DNA of 64,000 nt from contig NZ_CP061315.1 of the NCBI RefSeq assembly GCF_018688315.1, positions 1,550,001 through 1,614,000 of the forward strand, in the 5' to 3' direction. The stretch is from Polynucleobacter sp. AP-Kolm-20A-A1 (GTDB taxonomy: Bacteria > Pseudomonadota > Gammaproteobacteria > Burkholderiales > Burkholderiaceae). Position 1 is the first letter of the stretch; the number at the start of each line of letters is the position of its first letter. The translations under genes and the position numbers were made by a program. The notes beneath the pieces were generated by a model that was given only the letters and a program-made list of their open reading frames with translations, was not told the origin of the DNA and made no database searches. Positions 8,977 to 17,824 of the stretch are shown one piece after another.

Positions 8977-9423
8977 TTACTTCGCCAGTGCGGCTTTTAC
9001 TAAGCCAGAAACTTTACCCATATCCGCTTTACCAGCCAATTGGCCTTTCAGAACGCCAATCACTTTACCCATATCCTGCGGACCTGCAGCGCCTGTAGAG
9101 GCAACCGCTGCGGCCACCGCCGCCTCAACTTCAGCATCAGACAATTGCGCGGGCAAGTAGGTTTGCAAAATCACCATCTCTGCCGCTTCAACCGCAACCA
9201 AATCATCGCGCCCTGCTTTTTCAAACTGAGAGATAGAGTCTTTGCGTTGCTTAATCATTTTTTCAACAGTCGCAATCACACCGGCATCGTCAACAACAAT
9301 GCGCTCATCAACTTCACGTTGTTTGATGGCTGCCAACAAAAGACGAATAGTTCCTAAGCGCTCAACTTCTTTTGCGCGCATAGCGTTTTTCATATCTTCG
9401 GTAATTTGATCTTTTAGAGTCAT
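8977..9423 (-). CDS. GatB/YqeY domain-containing protein
   Basis: A 148-residue protein of the YqeY family, related to the tail domain of the GatB amidotransferase subunit. The N-terminal helical part holds MRAKEVERLGTIRLLLAAIKQ and the C-terminal part an alanine-rich helix bundle ending in a DMGKVSGLVKAAL segment. The family is thought to touch tRNA or amidotransferases, but its cellular role is not settled. In beta- and gammaproteobacteria it is regularly encoded between rpsU and dnaG, as here. It lies 130 bases after rpsU across a terminator-like hairpin, so its level probably depends on read-through from the rpsU promoter. Confidence 0.93.
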   Translation of the reverse strand: MTLKDQITEDMKNAMRAKEVERLGTIRLLLAAIKQREVDERIVVDDAGVIATVEKMIKQRKDSISQFEKAGRDDLVAVEAAEMVILQTYLPAQLSDAEVEAAVAAAVASTGAAGPQDMGKVIGVLKGQLAGKADMGKVSGLVKAALAK

Positions 9424-9485
9424 GGCTTTATTCCTGATGTTGGATATATCTAGCTGTATAGCTTTCGTTTAGCGATTCAAAAAGC

Positions 9486-9518
9486 AAAAACCCGCTGCGT
9501 TTCACCGTCAGCGGGTTT
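9486..9518 (-). terminator. Terminator/attenuator between rpsU and yqeY
   Basis: On the minus strand the stem CCCGCTG / CAGCGGG, extended by A-T pairs, closes an 11-base loop and is followed by TTTTTG. It stands between rpsU and the rest of the operon. A partial terminator at this place is known in E. coli and lets S21 be made in excess over primase and sigma factor. Confidence 0.8.
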
Positions 9519-9553
9519 CAAAGCTTCTCGGTGAAGAGAGCTTTTAAATTCTA

Positions 9554-9766
9554 TTAGTAAAGCTTCTTAGGCAACATTTGGCTGCGAATACGCTTGTAAT
9601 GGCGCTTAGCAGCTGCAGCCTTCTTACGCTTACGCTCAGCCGTTGGCTTCTCGTAGAACTCGCGTGCACGCAAGTCTGTCAAAAGGCCATTCTTTTCAAT
9701 GGTGCGCTTGAAACGGCGCAATGCCACTTCAAATGGTTCGTTTTCGCGGAGGCGGACTGTAGTCAT
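9554..9766 (-). CDS. rpsU: 30S ribosomal protein S21
   Basis: A 70-residue, highly basic protein, [20 protein letters not shown] at the start and a lysine/arginine-rich C terminus. S21 sits on the 30S platform and helps base-pairing between the mRNA and the end of 16S rRNA during initiation. Length and sequence match the beta/gammaproteobacterial family. It is the first gene of the rpsU-yqeY-dnaG-rpoD operon and is divergent from tsaD across 77 bases, the classic arrangement. The minus strand of that gap has a TAGAAT box (9820-9825) that could be its -10 element, though no clear -35 is seen. Confidence 0.97.
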   Translation of the reverse strand: MTTVRLRENEPFEVALRRFKRTIEKNGLLTDLRAREFYEKPTAERKRKKAAAAKRHYKRIRSQMLPKKLY

Positions 9767-9843
9767 ACTTATTTAACTCGTATATGCTCGATAAATATCG
9801 AAAAATTAACTGAATTGCGATTCTAGCACGACCAAGCCAAAAA

Positions 9844-10917
9844 ATGATTGTTTTAGGAATAGAAACTTCTTGTGACGAGACCGGGGTGGCTTTATACAAC
9901 ACCGGCCCTTGGGAACAGGGCAAACCAGCCTTCCAGGGCATACTGGGCCAGGGTTTGCACTCCCAAATCGCCATGCACCGGGACTATGGGGGCGTTGTCC
10001 CTGAATTAGCCTCTAGGGACCATATTCAGCGTGTTTTACCCCTTTTAGACCAATCTTTAGCCCAATCTGGCCTTAAATTAGCCGATATTGATGCCGTAGC
10101 CTTCACTCAGGGGCCTGGTCTAGCAGGCGCCCTACTGGTTGGGAGCGCCTTTGCCAAGGCTCTAGCTCAAGGCCTGAATCTACCCTCAATCGGGGTTCAC
10201 CACCTTGAAGGACACCTACTTTCGCCGCTTTTGGGGCAGACATCCCCCCAATTTCCATTTATTGCCCTACTGGTGTCTGGCGGGCACACCCAACTCATGA
10301 AGGTTTCGGGCATTGGGCAATATGAACTTTTGGGCGAAACACTTGATGATGCCGCTGGCGAAGCTTTTGATAAAACCGCCAAATTACTCGGATTGGATTA
10401 CCCAGGCGGTGCGGCTATTTCCAAATTAGCCGAACAAGGTCGCCCAGGTATTTTTGACTTACCAAAACCCATGCTGCACTCAGGCGATCTTGATTTCTCT
10501 TTCTCCGGTTTAAAAACTGCCGTTTTAAATCAAGTGAAGAAGTTTGAAGAAAAGAAAATTACCGATGTCAACGAGGTAGCGCAATTTCATGCGGACCTAG
10601 CCAGTAGCTTTGTTGACTCCATTGTTGCGGTACTCGTGAGCAAATCAGAAAAGGCGCTAAAGCAAACTGGCTGCAAGCATTTAGTTTTGGCAGGTGGCGT
10701 AGGCGCCAATACACAACTGCGAAAAGCGCTTAATGACAAAGCTCGGAAAAATGGTTTTGAGGTTCATTACCCACCTTTAGAGTTGTGCACCGACAATGGT
10801 GTGATGATTGCTTTTGCTGGAGCACTACGGATGTTGGCAAAAAATAATGGCTCCACAACATCTGGAGCCTTTGATATCAAACCCCGCTGGGATTTGGAAA
10901 GTAACAACCTAAAGTAG
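9844..10917 (+). CDS. tsaD: tRNA threonylcarbamoyladenosine transferase subunit TsaD
   Basis: TsaD (Gcp, Kae1 family), 357 residues, transfers the threonylcarbamoyl group to A37 of tRNAs reading ANN codons, working with TsaB and TsaE. The N terminus [18 protein letters not shown] is the family signature, the metal-binding HLEGH is at residues 120-124, and the ASKH-type [10 protein letters not shown] and [13 protein letters not shown] motifs bind nucleotide. It is divergent from rpsU and convergent with folE2, whose stop lies 13 bases away. The start at 9844 is supported by the family N terminus; no strong ribosome site is visible. Confidence 0.96.
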   Translation: MIVLGIETSCDETGVALYNTGPWEQGKPAFQGILGQGLHSQIAMHRDYGGVVPELASRDHIQRVLPLLDQSLAQSGLKLADIDAVAFTQGPGLAGALLVGSAFAKALAQGLNLPSIGVHHLEGHLLSPLLGQTSPQFPFIALLVSGGHTQLMKVSGIGQYELLGETLDDAAGEAFDKTAKLLGLDYPGGAAISKLAEQGRPGIFDLPKPMLHSGDLDFSFSGLKTAVLNQVKKFEEKKITDVNEVAQFHADLASSFVDSIVAVLVSKSEKALKQTGCKHLVLAGGVGANTQLRKALNDKARKNGFEVHYPPLELCTDNGVMIAFAGALRMLAKNNGSTTSGAFDIKPRWDLESNNLK

Positions 10918-10930
10918 TTGCTCGGCGCAA

Positions 10931-11758
10931 TTACTTTGTATGGCTGATTCTGGCAAAAGCGCTGTGGTTGTGAATCGACTCGAAGTTTTCAGCGTCAACT
11001 ACAAAAGAGCGAATACGCTCATCAGCCTTAAGACGGCCGGCCACATCGCGCACTAAGTCTTCTACGAATTTAGGATTGCTGTAAGAACGCTCAGTAACCC
11101 ACTTTTCATCTGGGCGCTTGAGCAAGCCCCATAACTCGCTGGATGCTTCACTCTCTGCTGCCGTTACCAAATCTTCGACAGTCATCTTGGTGTCTGTATC
11201 GAGAACCACTGACATCGTGACATGAGAGCGTTGATTGTGAGCGCCAAAGTCAGAGATCTCTTTAGAGCATGGGCACAAACTCATCACTGGAACTTGCGCA
11301 CGCAAACCTAATTCCACATCTGTATTACCGCTTGCATTTTGTTTTGCAGTAGCTGTCCAGGTCACTTCGTAATCCATCAAGCTTTCGACACCAGATACCG
11401 GCGCAGCTTTTTTAACGAAGTGTGTGTAAGTAAATTGCACATGACCTTCTTTGGCATCTAGCAATGGCAACATATTGCGCGCCATCGCTACAACAGTAGT
11501 GCTGTCAACCGCAACATCTTGTTGTTGTAGCAACGCCATGAAACGCGACATGTGCGTTCCCTTAACGTGAGCTGGCAACGCCACATCCATCTCAAAGAGA
11601 CCTACCGAGGGGAAGTTACCGGTCTTACTGCGAATGGTGAGTGGATGACGTACCCCACGAATACCCACCTGCTCAATTGGCAAGGCGCGCTCATCCAATG
11701 TGGATTGCACATCAGGCATCGCGCTAGGCTTCAAAAAGGCGGGGTTCATGTCATTCAT
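10931..11758 (-). CDS. folE2: GTP cyclohydrolase FolE2
   Basis: Type IB GTP cyclohydrolase (FolE2/MptA family), 275 residues, makes 7,8-dihydroneopterin triphosphate for folate and possibly for queuosine. The conserved MSLCPCSKEISDFGAHNQRS block carries the metal-ligand cysteine region. FolE2 can use metals other than zinc, so it often serves bacteria living with low zinc. The ATG at 11758 is chosen: it gives the family N terminus and sits 25 bases after dxs; the open frame further upstream overlaps dxs and lacks similarity to the family. A second ATG lies three codons downstream. Last gene of a run xseB-ispA-dxs-folE2. Confidence 0.93.
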   Translation of the reverse strand: MNDMNPAFLKPSAMPDVQSTLDERALPIEQVGIRGVRHPLTIRSKTGNFPSVGLFEMDVALPAHVKGTHMSRFMALLQQQDVAVDSTTVVAMARNMLPLLDAKEGHVQFTYTHFVKKAAPVSGVESLMDYEVTWTATAKQNASGNTDVELGLRAQVPVMSLCPCSKEISDFGAHNQRSHVTMSVVLDTDTKMTVEDLVTAAESEASSELWGLLKRPDEKWVTERSYSNPKFVEDLVRDVAGRLKADERIRSFVVDAENFESIHNHSAFARISHTK

Positions 11759-11783
11759 AGCTCTATTTTCAAGCAAAACGGGC

Positions 11784-13685
11784 TTATTTGCCTGCCGTAA
11801 CAGAATTTTTAGTAAATATCGCTGGAAAACGTTGTTTGATGGAATTAGCAATGCCTTCCACATCCAGGCCGCACTTGGTCATTAACAGGTTGTAGTCACC
11901 ATGTTCTACAAATTCGTCAGGAAGACCTAACTGCAATAGGGGCTTATTGATTCCGAGCGCTGAGAGCGCCTCTAAGCAAGCGCTGCCCGCACCACCTGCA
12001 ATCACACCATCTTCAATCGTGACCAAATAATCATGATCAGCAGCCAAAGATTTAATCAGATCAATATCGAGCGGTTTCACAAAACGCATATTGGCAACCG
12101 TTGCATCAATTCCTTCGGCAACTTCAAGCGCAGGGTACAGCAAAGTGCCAAATGACAAAATCGCTACGCGCTGACCAGTAGGCGCATTCGACTTGCGACG
12201 AACCTCACCCTTACCTAATGGCAAAGTGCGCAATTCTTTTGAAGGAATGGCACCAACACCCGATCCACGCGGATAGCGCACAGCGCTTGGGTGTGGCTGA
12301 TGAAATGCAGTCGTCAACAAATCGCGGCATTCTGCTTCATCCGCAGGCGTCATTACCAACATATTTGGAACGCAACGCAAAAATGGAATGTCATATGCAC
12401 CAGCATGTGTGGCACCATCAGCGCCGACTAAGCCAGCGCGATCAAGCGCAAACAATACTGGCAAATCTTGCAATGCCACATCATGAATCAGTTGATCGTA
12501 TGCACGCTGCAAGAAGGTAGAGTAAATCGCTACAACTGGCTTCATGCCCTCGCATGCCATACCTGCAGCAAATGTCACCGCATGTTGCTCAGCAATGCCC
12601 ACGTCGTAGTAGCGCTTAGGAAAATTCTTTTCAAACTCAACTAATCCAGAGCCTTCACGCATTGCTGGCGTAATGCCAACTAACAAAGGATCTGCATGCG
12701 CCATATCGCACAACCACTCACCAAACACCTGAGTAAATGTCTTCTTGCTAGCAACTGCTTTTTTTACGCCCTCTTGCGGATCAAATTTACTTGGCCCGTG
12801 ATATAGCACTGGATCAGCCTCAGCTAACTCATAGCCCTGACCTTTTTTAGTCACTACATGGAGGAACTGCGGCCCGCGACCTTCTAAGGCCAAGCGACGG
12901 ACGTTTTGCAACATCGGAATGAGTGCGTCTAAATCATGGCCATCGATCGGGCCAAAGTAATTGAAGCCAAACTCTTGGAAAATCGTTGATGGAGAAACCA
13001 TGCCTTTGGCATGATCCTCAAGGCGCTTAGCAAATTCACGCAATGGTGGCGCAATGGATAAAACACTATCAATACCCTTCTTGGTAGCAGAGTAGATGTT
13101 GCCGCTGAGTAATCGGGCGAGATGGCGATTGAGAGCACCCACCGCTGGAGAGATCGACATATCGTTGTCATTCAGAATCACAACTAACGGTAAGTCATCG
13201 TAGACGCCTGCGTTATTCATCGCTTCAAATGCTTGGCCACCGGTCATGGCGCTATCGCCAATCACTGCAACCGCAACATGTCGCTCACCCTTAGTCTGGA
13301 ATGCGCGCGCCATACCCATCGCTGCAGAAATACTGGTGGATGAGTGGCCAGTACCAAAAGCATCAAATTCACTCTCAGAGCGATGTGGAAAACCAGACAG
13401 GCCTTTGTACTGACGCAAGGTATTCATACGCTCACGACGGCCAGTCAATATTTTGTGTGGATAGCTTTGATGGCCCACATCCCAGACGATACGATCAGCT
13501 GGAGTATCAAATACGTAATGCAAAGCAATAGATAGCTCTACTGTTCCCAGGTTAGAAGAAAGATGCCCACCTGTTTTGGATACCGAATCCAAAACAAATT
13601 CGCGCAACTCATCCGCCAAAGCTGGCAGCTCTTCACGAGAGAGTTTTTTGAGATCGTCAGGAGAGTTGATGGAATGTAAAGTCAT
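11784..13685 (-). CDS. dxs: 1-deoxy-D-xylulose-5-phosphate synthase
   Basis: Dxs, 633 residues, condenses pyruvate with glyceraldehyde 3-phosphate using thiamine diphosphate, the first step of the MEP isoprenoid pathway. The N-terminal half has [20 protein letters not shown] and the thiamine/Mg motif [18 protein letters not shown] with a later NDNDMSIS; the central pyrimidine-binding domain has [15 protein letters not shown]; a transketolase C-terminal domain ends the protein. The ATG at 13685 gives [16 protein letters not shown], the normal N terminus, and avoids overlap with ispA. Directly downstream of ispA (61 bases), so two isoprenoid genes are expressed together. Confidence 0.96.
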   Translation of the reverse strand: MTLHSINSPDDLKKLSREELPALADELREFVLDSVSKTGGHLSSNLGTVELSIALHYVFDTPADRIVWDVGHQSYPHKILTGRRERMNTLRQYKGLSGFPHRSESEFDAFGTGHSSTSISAAMGMARAFQTKGERHVAVAVIGDSAMTGGQAFEAMNNAGVYDDLPLVVILNDNDMSISPAVGALNRHLARLLSGNIYSATKKGIDSVLSIAPPLREFAKRLEDHAKGMVSPSTIFQEFGFNYFGPIDGHDLDALIPMLQNVRRLALEGRGPQFLHVVTKKGQGYELAEADPVLYHGPSKFDPQEGVKKAVASKKTFTQVFGEWLCDMAHADPLLVGITPAMREGSGLVEFEKNFPKRYYDVGIAEQHAVTFAAGMACEGMKPVVAIYSTFLQRAYDQLIHDVALQDLPVLFALDRAGLVGADGATHAGAYDIPFLRCVPNMLVMTPADEAECRDLLTTAFHQPHPSAVRYPRGSGVGAIPSKELRTLPLGKGEVRRKSNAPTGQRVAILSFGTLLYPALEVAEGIDATVANMRFVKPLDIDLIKSLAADHDYLVTIEDGVIAGGAGSACLEALSALGINKPLLQLGLPDEFVEHGDYNLLMTKCGLDVEGIANSIKQRFPAIFTKNSVTAGK

Positions 13686-13746
13686 TAAATCTAAATAATC
13701 TGTACTAATGAATATCTCTAGTGTGTCTACGAGTCTTTCTTCTTTC

Positions 13747-14649
13747 TTATTTGCCGCGATTGACAACCAAGAGAGCTAAATCTTTTAATGCTTGCGCCTG
13801 TGCGCCAAAACTATCTAAGCTAGCGATTGCCAATTCTTGCAATTCTTTTGCCTGCTTCTGTGCATAGTCTAAACCCATCAAGGTCACGTAGGTTGGCTTA
13901 TTCGCAGCAGCGTCTTTACCAGCCGTCTTGCCCAAGGTTTGGCTATCTGCAGTAGCGTCTAGTACATCATCCACAATCTGAAACGCTAACCCCAATGATT
14001 TGGAGTAGTTCTCGAGACACGCCATTTGCGCAGCATTGAGATGTGCTGCAATTCCACCCAGCTCAACTGCACATGACAACAGGGCGCCAGTCTTCATAGC
14101 ATGCATTTGTTGCAAGCCTGGCAAATCCAAGGTTTTGCCAACGCTCTCCAAGTCAATTGCCTGTCCACCAGCCATGCCGCGAGAGCCTGACGCTGCAGCT
14201 AATGCTGCAATCATTTTCAGACGTACCTGCGCATCACCGTTTGCATTGGCCAGAATTTCAAAGGCTCGAGTTTGTAATGCGTCGCCAACCAGTAGCGCGG
14301 TTGCTTCGTCATATGCCTTATGAACTGTTGGGCGACCACGACGCAAATCATCGTCATCCATGCAAGGTAGATCATCATGCACTAATGAGTAAGCATGAAT
14401 ACATTCAATTGCCACTGCGGCGGCATCCAATGATTCAGCTCTAGCTGCATCCGTTTTGTCGCCAAGCTGACCAGCTGCGTAAACCAGTAGAGGGCGAATA
14501 CGCTTGCCACCACCTTGCGCCGCATAACGCATCGCCTCATGCAAACGATGCGGAGTTGTCTGCGCAGAATCAAGCAAACGATCTAAGGCTCGCTCGGTTC
14601 GTTCAGAGTGAGAAGTGATCCACTCCTGAAATTGAAAAACGCTAGACAT
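13747..14649 (-). CDS. ispA: Polyprenyl synthetase, farnesyl diphosphate synthase type
   Basis: A 300-residue trans-prenyltransferase that builds geranyl and farnesyl diphosphate from IPP and DMAPP. The first aspartate-rich motif is in [19 protein letters not shown], the second in [13 protein letters not shown], followed by a [16 protein letters not shown] stretch typical of the bacterial FPP synthase group. The ATG overlaps the stop of xseB by one base (TAATG), so the two are translationally coupled. This xseB-ispA-dxs order is conserved across many proteobacteria. No anomaly. Confidence 0.95.
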   Translation of the reverse strand: MSSVFQFQEWITSHSERTERALDRLLDSAQTTPHRLHEAMRYAAQGGGKRIRPLLVYAAGQLGDKTDAARAESLDAAAVAIECIHAYSLVHDDLPCMDDDDLRRGRPTVHKAYDEATALLVGDALQTRAFEILANANGDAQVRLKMIAALAAASGSRGMAGGQAIDLESVGKTLDLPGLQQMHAMKTGALLSCAVELGGIAAHLNAAQMACLENYSKSLGLAFQIVDDVLDATADSQTLGKTAGKDAAANKPTYVTLMGLDYAQKQAKELQELAIASLDSFGAQAQALKDLALLVVNRGK

Positions 14650-14882
14650 TAGGCCTCAAAAACGCGAACTTGTTGCTCAACTTGTGCGAGTACGCCCTGA
14701 CAATGCTTCAGTAAGGCTGCCCCTCTTTGATAGGCCAATAAAGTTTCTTCCAGAGAAAATTTGCCGGACTCCATGTCAGAAATGAGCTTTTCCAGCTCTT
14801 TTACAGCCTGCTCATAACGAAGATCAGGGTCGATTTGGACCTCTAAACCAGGTTTTTGACTCTCGGACTTCTTGGTTGCCAT
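14649..14882 (-). CDS. xseB: Exodeoxyribonuclease VII small subunit
   Basis: A 77-residue subunit of exonuclease VII, which with XseA degrades single-stranded DNA. The core reads YEQAVKELEKLISDMESGKFSLEETLLAYQRG, split here into helical repeats typical of XseB. The lysine- and serine-rich first 20 residues are a variable extension. An AAGGA ribosome site lies 9 bases before the ATG. First gene of the xseB-ispA-dxs-folE2 run and divergent from the Rieske oxygenase gene across 162 bases. Confidence 0.93.
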   Translation of the reverse strand: MATKKSESQKPGLEVQIDPDLRYEQAVKELEKLISDMESGKFSLEETLLAYQRGAALLKHCQGVLAQVEQQVRVFEA

Positions 14883-14951
14883 AAGCTTGTTTCCTTCGTA
14901 TTTCCCACACGGATAGCCCTACATATTAAAGCGAGAAGCCCTTTGGATGGG

Positions 14952-14957
14952 TATAAT
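14952..14957 (+). promoter_or_regulatory. Possible promoter of the Rieske oxygenase gene (-10 element)
   Basis: A perfect TATAAT in the divergent xseB / Rieske gap, about 88 bases before the ATG at 15045. The expected -35 position (14929-14934) has no good match to TTGACA, so the call depends on the -10 box only. Confidence 0.4.
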
Positions 14958-14971
14958 CCACCCCTTCCTTT

Positions 14972-14996
14972 CCAATATCGATCCGTCGATGGTTGG
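14972..14996 (+). repeat. Imperfect dyad in the leader of the Rieske oxygenase gene
   Basis: A hairpin-forming sequence: outer CCAA / TTGG and inner ATCGA / TCGAT around a TCCG loop. It begins about 15 bases after the presumed -10 element, so it would be near the start of the transcript. It could be an operator or an RNA structure; neither can be decided by reading. Confidence 0.4.
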
Positions 14997-15044
14997 ATTG
15001 GTTATTCCGCTTAGCTTCGGCTGACGTTTTCGGGGGTGGGGAGA

Positions 15045-16151
15045 ATGACTAATCTGGCTACCGCGCAGAAGCTTGCGCCGTCCAATCTACAACTGCCGGT
15101 TTCGGCATATTTTGACGCTGACTTGTATCAGCGGGAAATTGAACTGCTTTTTAAGCAGGGGCCTGGCTATGTTGGCCACGAACTCATGGTGCCCGAGGTT
15201 GGCTCCTATCAAACTTTAAGCGCCGAAAACGAAGGTCGCATCCTCGTTCGCAATGAATCTGGCGTAGAGCTACTTTCCAACGTTTGTCGCCATCGTCAAG
15301 CATTAATGCTCAACGGTCGTGGCAAAGCCGACAATATTGTTTGCCCATTACATCGCTGGACCTATGACTTAGGTGGCAATTTATTGGGTGCCCCACACTT
15401 TGAAGATAAGCCTTGTTTAAATCTAGGTAAGTCACCACTACAAAATTGGCAAGGTCTATTGTTTGAGGGTCCACGTGATGTACGTGCCGATCTTGCCAAA
15501 CTGGGCGTTGCTGATGACTTGAAGTTTGATGGTTACGTACTTGATCATGTTGAAGTTCACGATTGCAACTACAACTGGAAAACATTCATTGAGGTTTATC
15601 TCGAGGACTATCACGTTGTGCCATTTCATCCGGGCTTAGGGAAGTTTGTTTCTTGCGAAGATCTGCACTGGGAATTTGGTGATTGGCATAGCGTTCAAAC
15701 CGTGGGTATTCATAAAGACTTACAAAACCCAGGCTCACCAACTTACCGCAACTGGCACGAAGCAGTGCTTCGTCAGTTTGACGGCAAAGCCCCGCGCCAC
15801 GGGGCTATCTGGCTCACCTACTACCCGAATGTGATGGTGGAATGGTACCCAGGCGTTCTCTGTGTTTCAACACTACACCCAATGGGGCCCAGCAAAACCC
15901 GCAACATTGTGGAGTTCTACTACCCAGAAGAAATCGCTTTATTCGAACGTGAATTTGTTGAAGCAGAACGTGCCGCTTACATGGAAACCTGCATCGAAGA
16001 TGATGAAATTGGTGAGCGCATGGATCAAGGTCGTGCGGCGCTGTTTGCACGCGGCATCAATGAAGTGGGTCCGTATCAAAGCCCGATGGAAGATGGTATG
16101 CAACATTTTCATGAATGGTATCGCCGCGTAATGAAGTTTGAAGGCGCATAA
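15045..16151 (+). CDS. Rieske-type aromatic ring-hydroxylating oxygenase, alpha subunit-like
   Basis: A 368-residue oxygenase. The Rieske 2Fe-2S ligands are C81, H83, C100 and H103 (CxH-x16-CxxH). The mononuclear iron site is in LEDYHVVPFHPGL, with H190 and H195 as likely ligands and a nearby acidic residue. Such proteins hydroxylate or demethylate aromatic or amine substrates with electrons from a separate reductase. No beta subunit, ferredoxin or reductase is encoded next to it, so its substrate and partner are unknown. The ATG at 15045 is preferred over a GTG at 15036 because of the GGGGAG ribosome site just before it. A sulfurtransferase gene follows 57 bases later. Confidence 0.88.
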   Translation: MTNLATAQKLAPSNLQLPVSAYFDADLYQREIELLFKQGPGYVGHELMVPEVGSYQTLSAENEGRILVRNESGVELLSNVCRHRQALMLNGRGKADNIVCPLHRWTYDLGGNLLGAPHFEDKPCLNLGKSPLQNWQGLLFEGPRDVRADLAKLGVADDLKFDGYVLDHVEVHDCNYNWKTFIEVYLEDYHVVPFHPGLGKFVSCEDLHWEFGDWHSVQTVGIHKDLQNPGSPTYRNWHEAVLRQFDGKAPRHGAIWLTYYPNVMVEWYPGVLCVSTLHPMGPSKTRNIVEFYYPEEIALFEREFVEAERAAYMETCIEDDEIGERMDQGRAALFARGINEVGPYQSPMEDGMQHFHEWYRRVMKFEGA

Positions 16152-16208
16152 TCAAGAAGAGCATCCGTTTTTCACTAACCATTCTCATCACTAATCATAG
16201 GAAGCACC

Positions 16209-17039
16209 ATGACTCCTCTAATTTCAGCAAACCAGTTAGAAGAAATCATTAATAGCGGTGAGAATGTATTGCTCTGTGATTGCCGCTTTGATTTAGTGGA
16301 TCCACTGATTGGAAAAAAATCCTACGAAGAAAGCCATATCCCAGGCGCTATCTATGTTGATCTAGATAAAGACTTATCAGGACCTAAGACTGGCGCTAAT
16401 GGTCGGCACCCTCTTCCAAGCCCAGAGGCATGGGCACAAACCAAAACCCGCCTAGGCATCAACCCAAATACGCTTGTGGTTGCCTATGACAAGCAAGGAT
16501 CCGTTTACGCTAGCCGCCTTTGGTGGATGCTGAAAGCCACGGGGCATGCCAATGTTCGCGTACTGGACGGAGGATTGGATGCTTGGAATGGTCCAATGGG
16601 TAGCGTACCCAGGGCACCCGCCCCTTGCACCCAGAATATTGGTGTGATGCCATATGCTGGCCTCGTCTTAGTTGACGAAGTGTTTGGCAATCTACAAACC
16701 CAGAAAAACAAAATCCTCGATGCGCGCGCAGAAGACCGCTTCCATGGTCAAAATGAAACATTGGATCCCGTAGGCGGACATATTCCTGGCGCGATGAATC
16801 GCTTCTTTAAAAATAATCTCAATGCAACAGCATTCAAAACCCCAGAACAATTGTTCAAGGAGTTTTCAGAATTACTTGGCTCTATCAAGGCATCTGAAGT
16901 GATTCATCAATGTGGATCAGGTGTTACGGCTTGTCATAACTTACTAGCCATGGAACTCGCCGGATTTAAAGGTTCGCGCCTGTATGCTGGAAGTTGGAGT
17001 GAGTGGTGCGCAGACACCAAGAGGCCGGTAGAACTCTAA
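16209..17039 (+). CDS. sseA: 3-mercaptopyruvate sulfurtransferase
   Basis: A 276-residue two-domain rhodanese-fold protein. The C-terminal active-site loop is CGSGVTA with C235 as the sulfur-carrying cysteine. CG(S/T)GVTA is the mercaptopyruvate sulfurtransferase form, whereas thiosulfate rhodaneses have a CRKGV-type loop. The N-terminal domain (residues 1 to about 130) is the inactive structural copy, and SHIPGAIYVDLD is the family CH2A-like motif. It probably moves sulfur from 3-mercaptopyruvate to acceptors such as thioredoxin or cyanide. It follows the Rieske oxygenase on the same strand and is convergent with the ZIP gene 6 bases away. Confidence 0.9.
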   Translation: MTPLISANQLEEIINSGENVLLCDCRFDLVDPLIGKKSYEESHIPGAIYVDLDKDLSGPKTGANGRHPLPSPEAWAQTKTRLGINPNTLVVAYDKQGSVYASRLWWMLKATGHANVRVLDGGLDAWNGPMGSVPRAPAPCTQNIGVMPYAGLVLVDEVFGNLQTQKNKILDARAEDRFHGQNETLDPVGGHIPGAMNRFFKNNLNATAFKTPEQLFKEFSELLGSIKASEVIHQCGSGVTACHNLLAMELAGFKGSRLYAGSWSEWCADTKRPVEL

Positions 17040-17045
17040 GCTTTA

Positions 17046-17819
17046 TTAATGCAGCAGGGATAGCAGAATGACAAATCCTACGCCGCAAGCAATCAAGACT
17101 GTTTGACGTAAAGACTCTGCCCAGTGAGGGCGTCGGTGCATTTGCGGAATGAGATCACTCACCGCAATATAGATAAAGCTACTAGAAGCAATGACTAGCA
17201 AGTAAGGCATCGCTGCATGCGCACGCTCCAAGAAGAAGTAGGCAAGCACGCCACCCACCACTGCTGACAAGCCGCAGATAAAGTTATAAAGCAATGCGCG
17301 CGCACGAGAGAAGCCGGCATTGAGCAAGACAATGAAATCGCCAATCTCCTGAGGAATCTCATGAGCAATGATGGCAATGGCGGTGAAGATACCCACTTGG
17401 TAGTCAGCCATGAAAGCAGCAGCAATCAAGATACCATCCACAAAATTATGGATGCCATCACCGACCAAAATCATCCATCCGCTACGGCCTGCATTTTCAG
17501 CATCATGGCCATGATGGTGGTGGTGACCATCGCCCTCATGGTGATGATCGTGACGCAATAAAGCAATCTTCTCCAGCAAGAAGAAACCCAATAAGCCGGC
17601 AAGCAAAGTGGCAAATAAGAGTTGGGGTCTTGCACCTTCCATGCTAAATGCTTCAGGCAGCGAATGTAGCAATGCCGTTGCCAGCAAGATACCCACTGAC
17701 AAGCTCACCATGTTGTTGACCATCTTTGAAAGCATGGGCAAAGAGCAGCTCGCAGCCACCAATACGCTAGCAGTACCCGCTAGCGCAGTAACCAAGAGGA
17801 TGCTTTGTAAAACTGACAT
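17046..17819 (-). CDS. ZIP-family divalent metal transporter
   Basis: A 257-residue inner-membrane protein with about eight transmembrane segments. Between segments 3 and 4 is a His/Asp-rich cytoplasmic-type loop (residues near 92-108) with many consecutive histidines, typical of ZIP proteins. The metal-site helices show HNFVDGILIA and AHEIPQEIGDF, the ZIP signature with conserved His, Asn, Asp and Glu. Likely imports zinc, with iron or manganese possible. It starts 5 bases behind the dienelactone hydrolase-like gene, so both are probably on one transcript. Confidence 0.92.
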   Translation of the reverse strand: MSVLQSILLVTALAGTASVLVAASCSLPMLSKMVNNMVSLSVGILLATALLHSLPEAFSMEGARPQLLFATLLAGLLGFFLLEKIALLRHDHHHEGDGHHHHHGHDAENAGRSGWMILVGDGIHNFVDGILIAAAFMADYQVGIFTAIAIIAHEIPQEIGDFIVLLNAGFSRARALLYNFICGLSAVVGGVLAYFFLERAHAAMPYLLVIASSSFIYIAVSDLIPQMHRRPHWAESLRQTVLIACGVGFVILLSLLH

Positions 17820-17824
17820 AAAGA

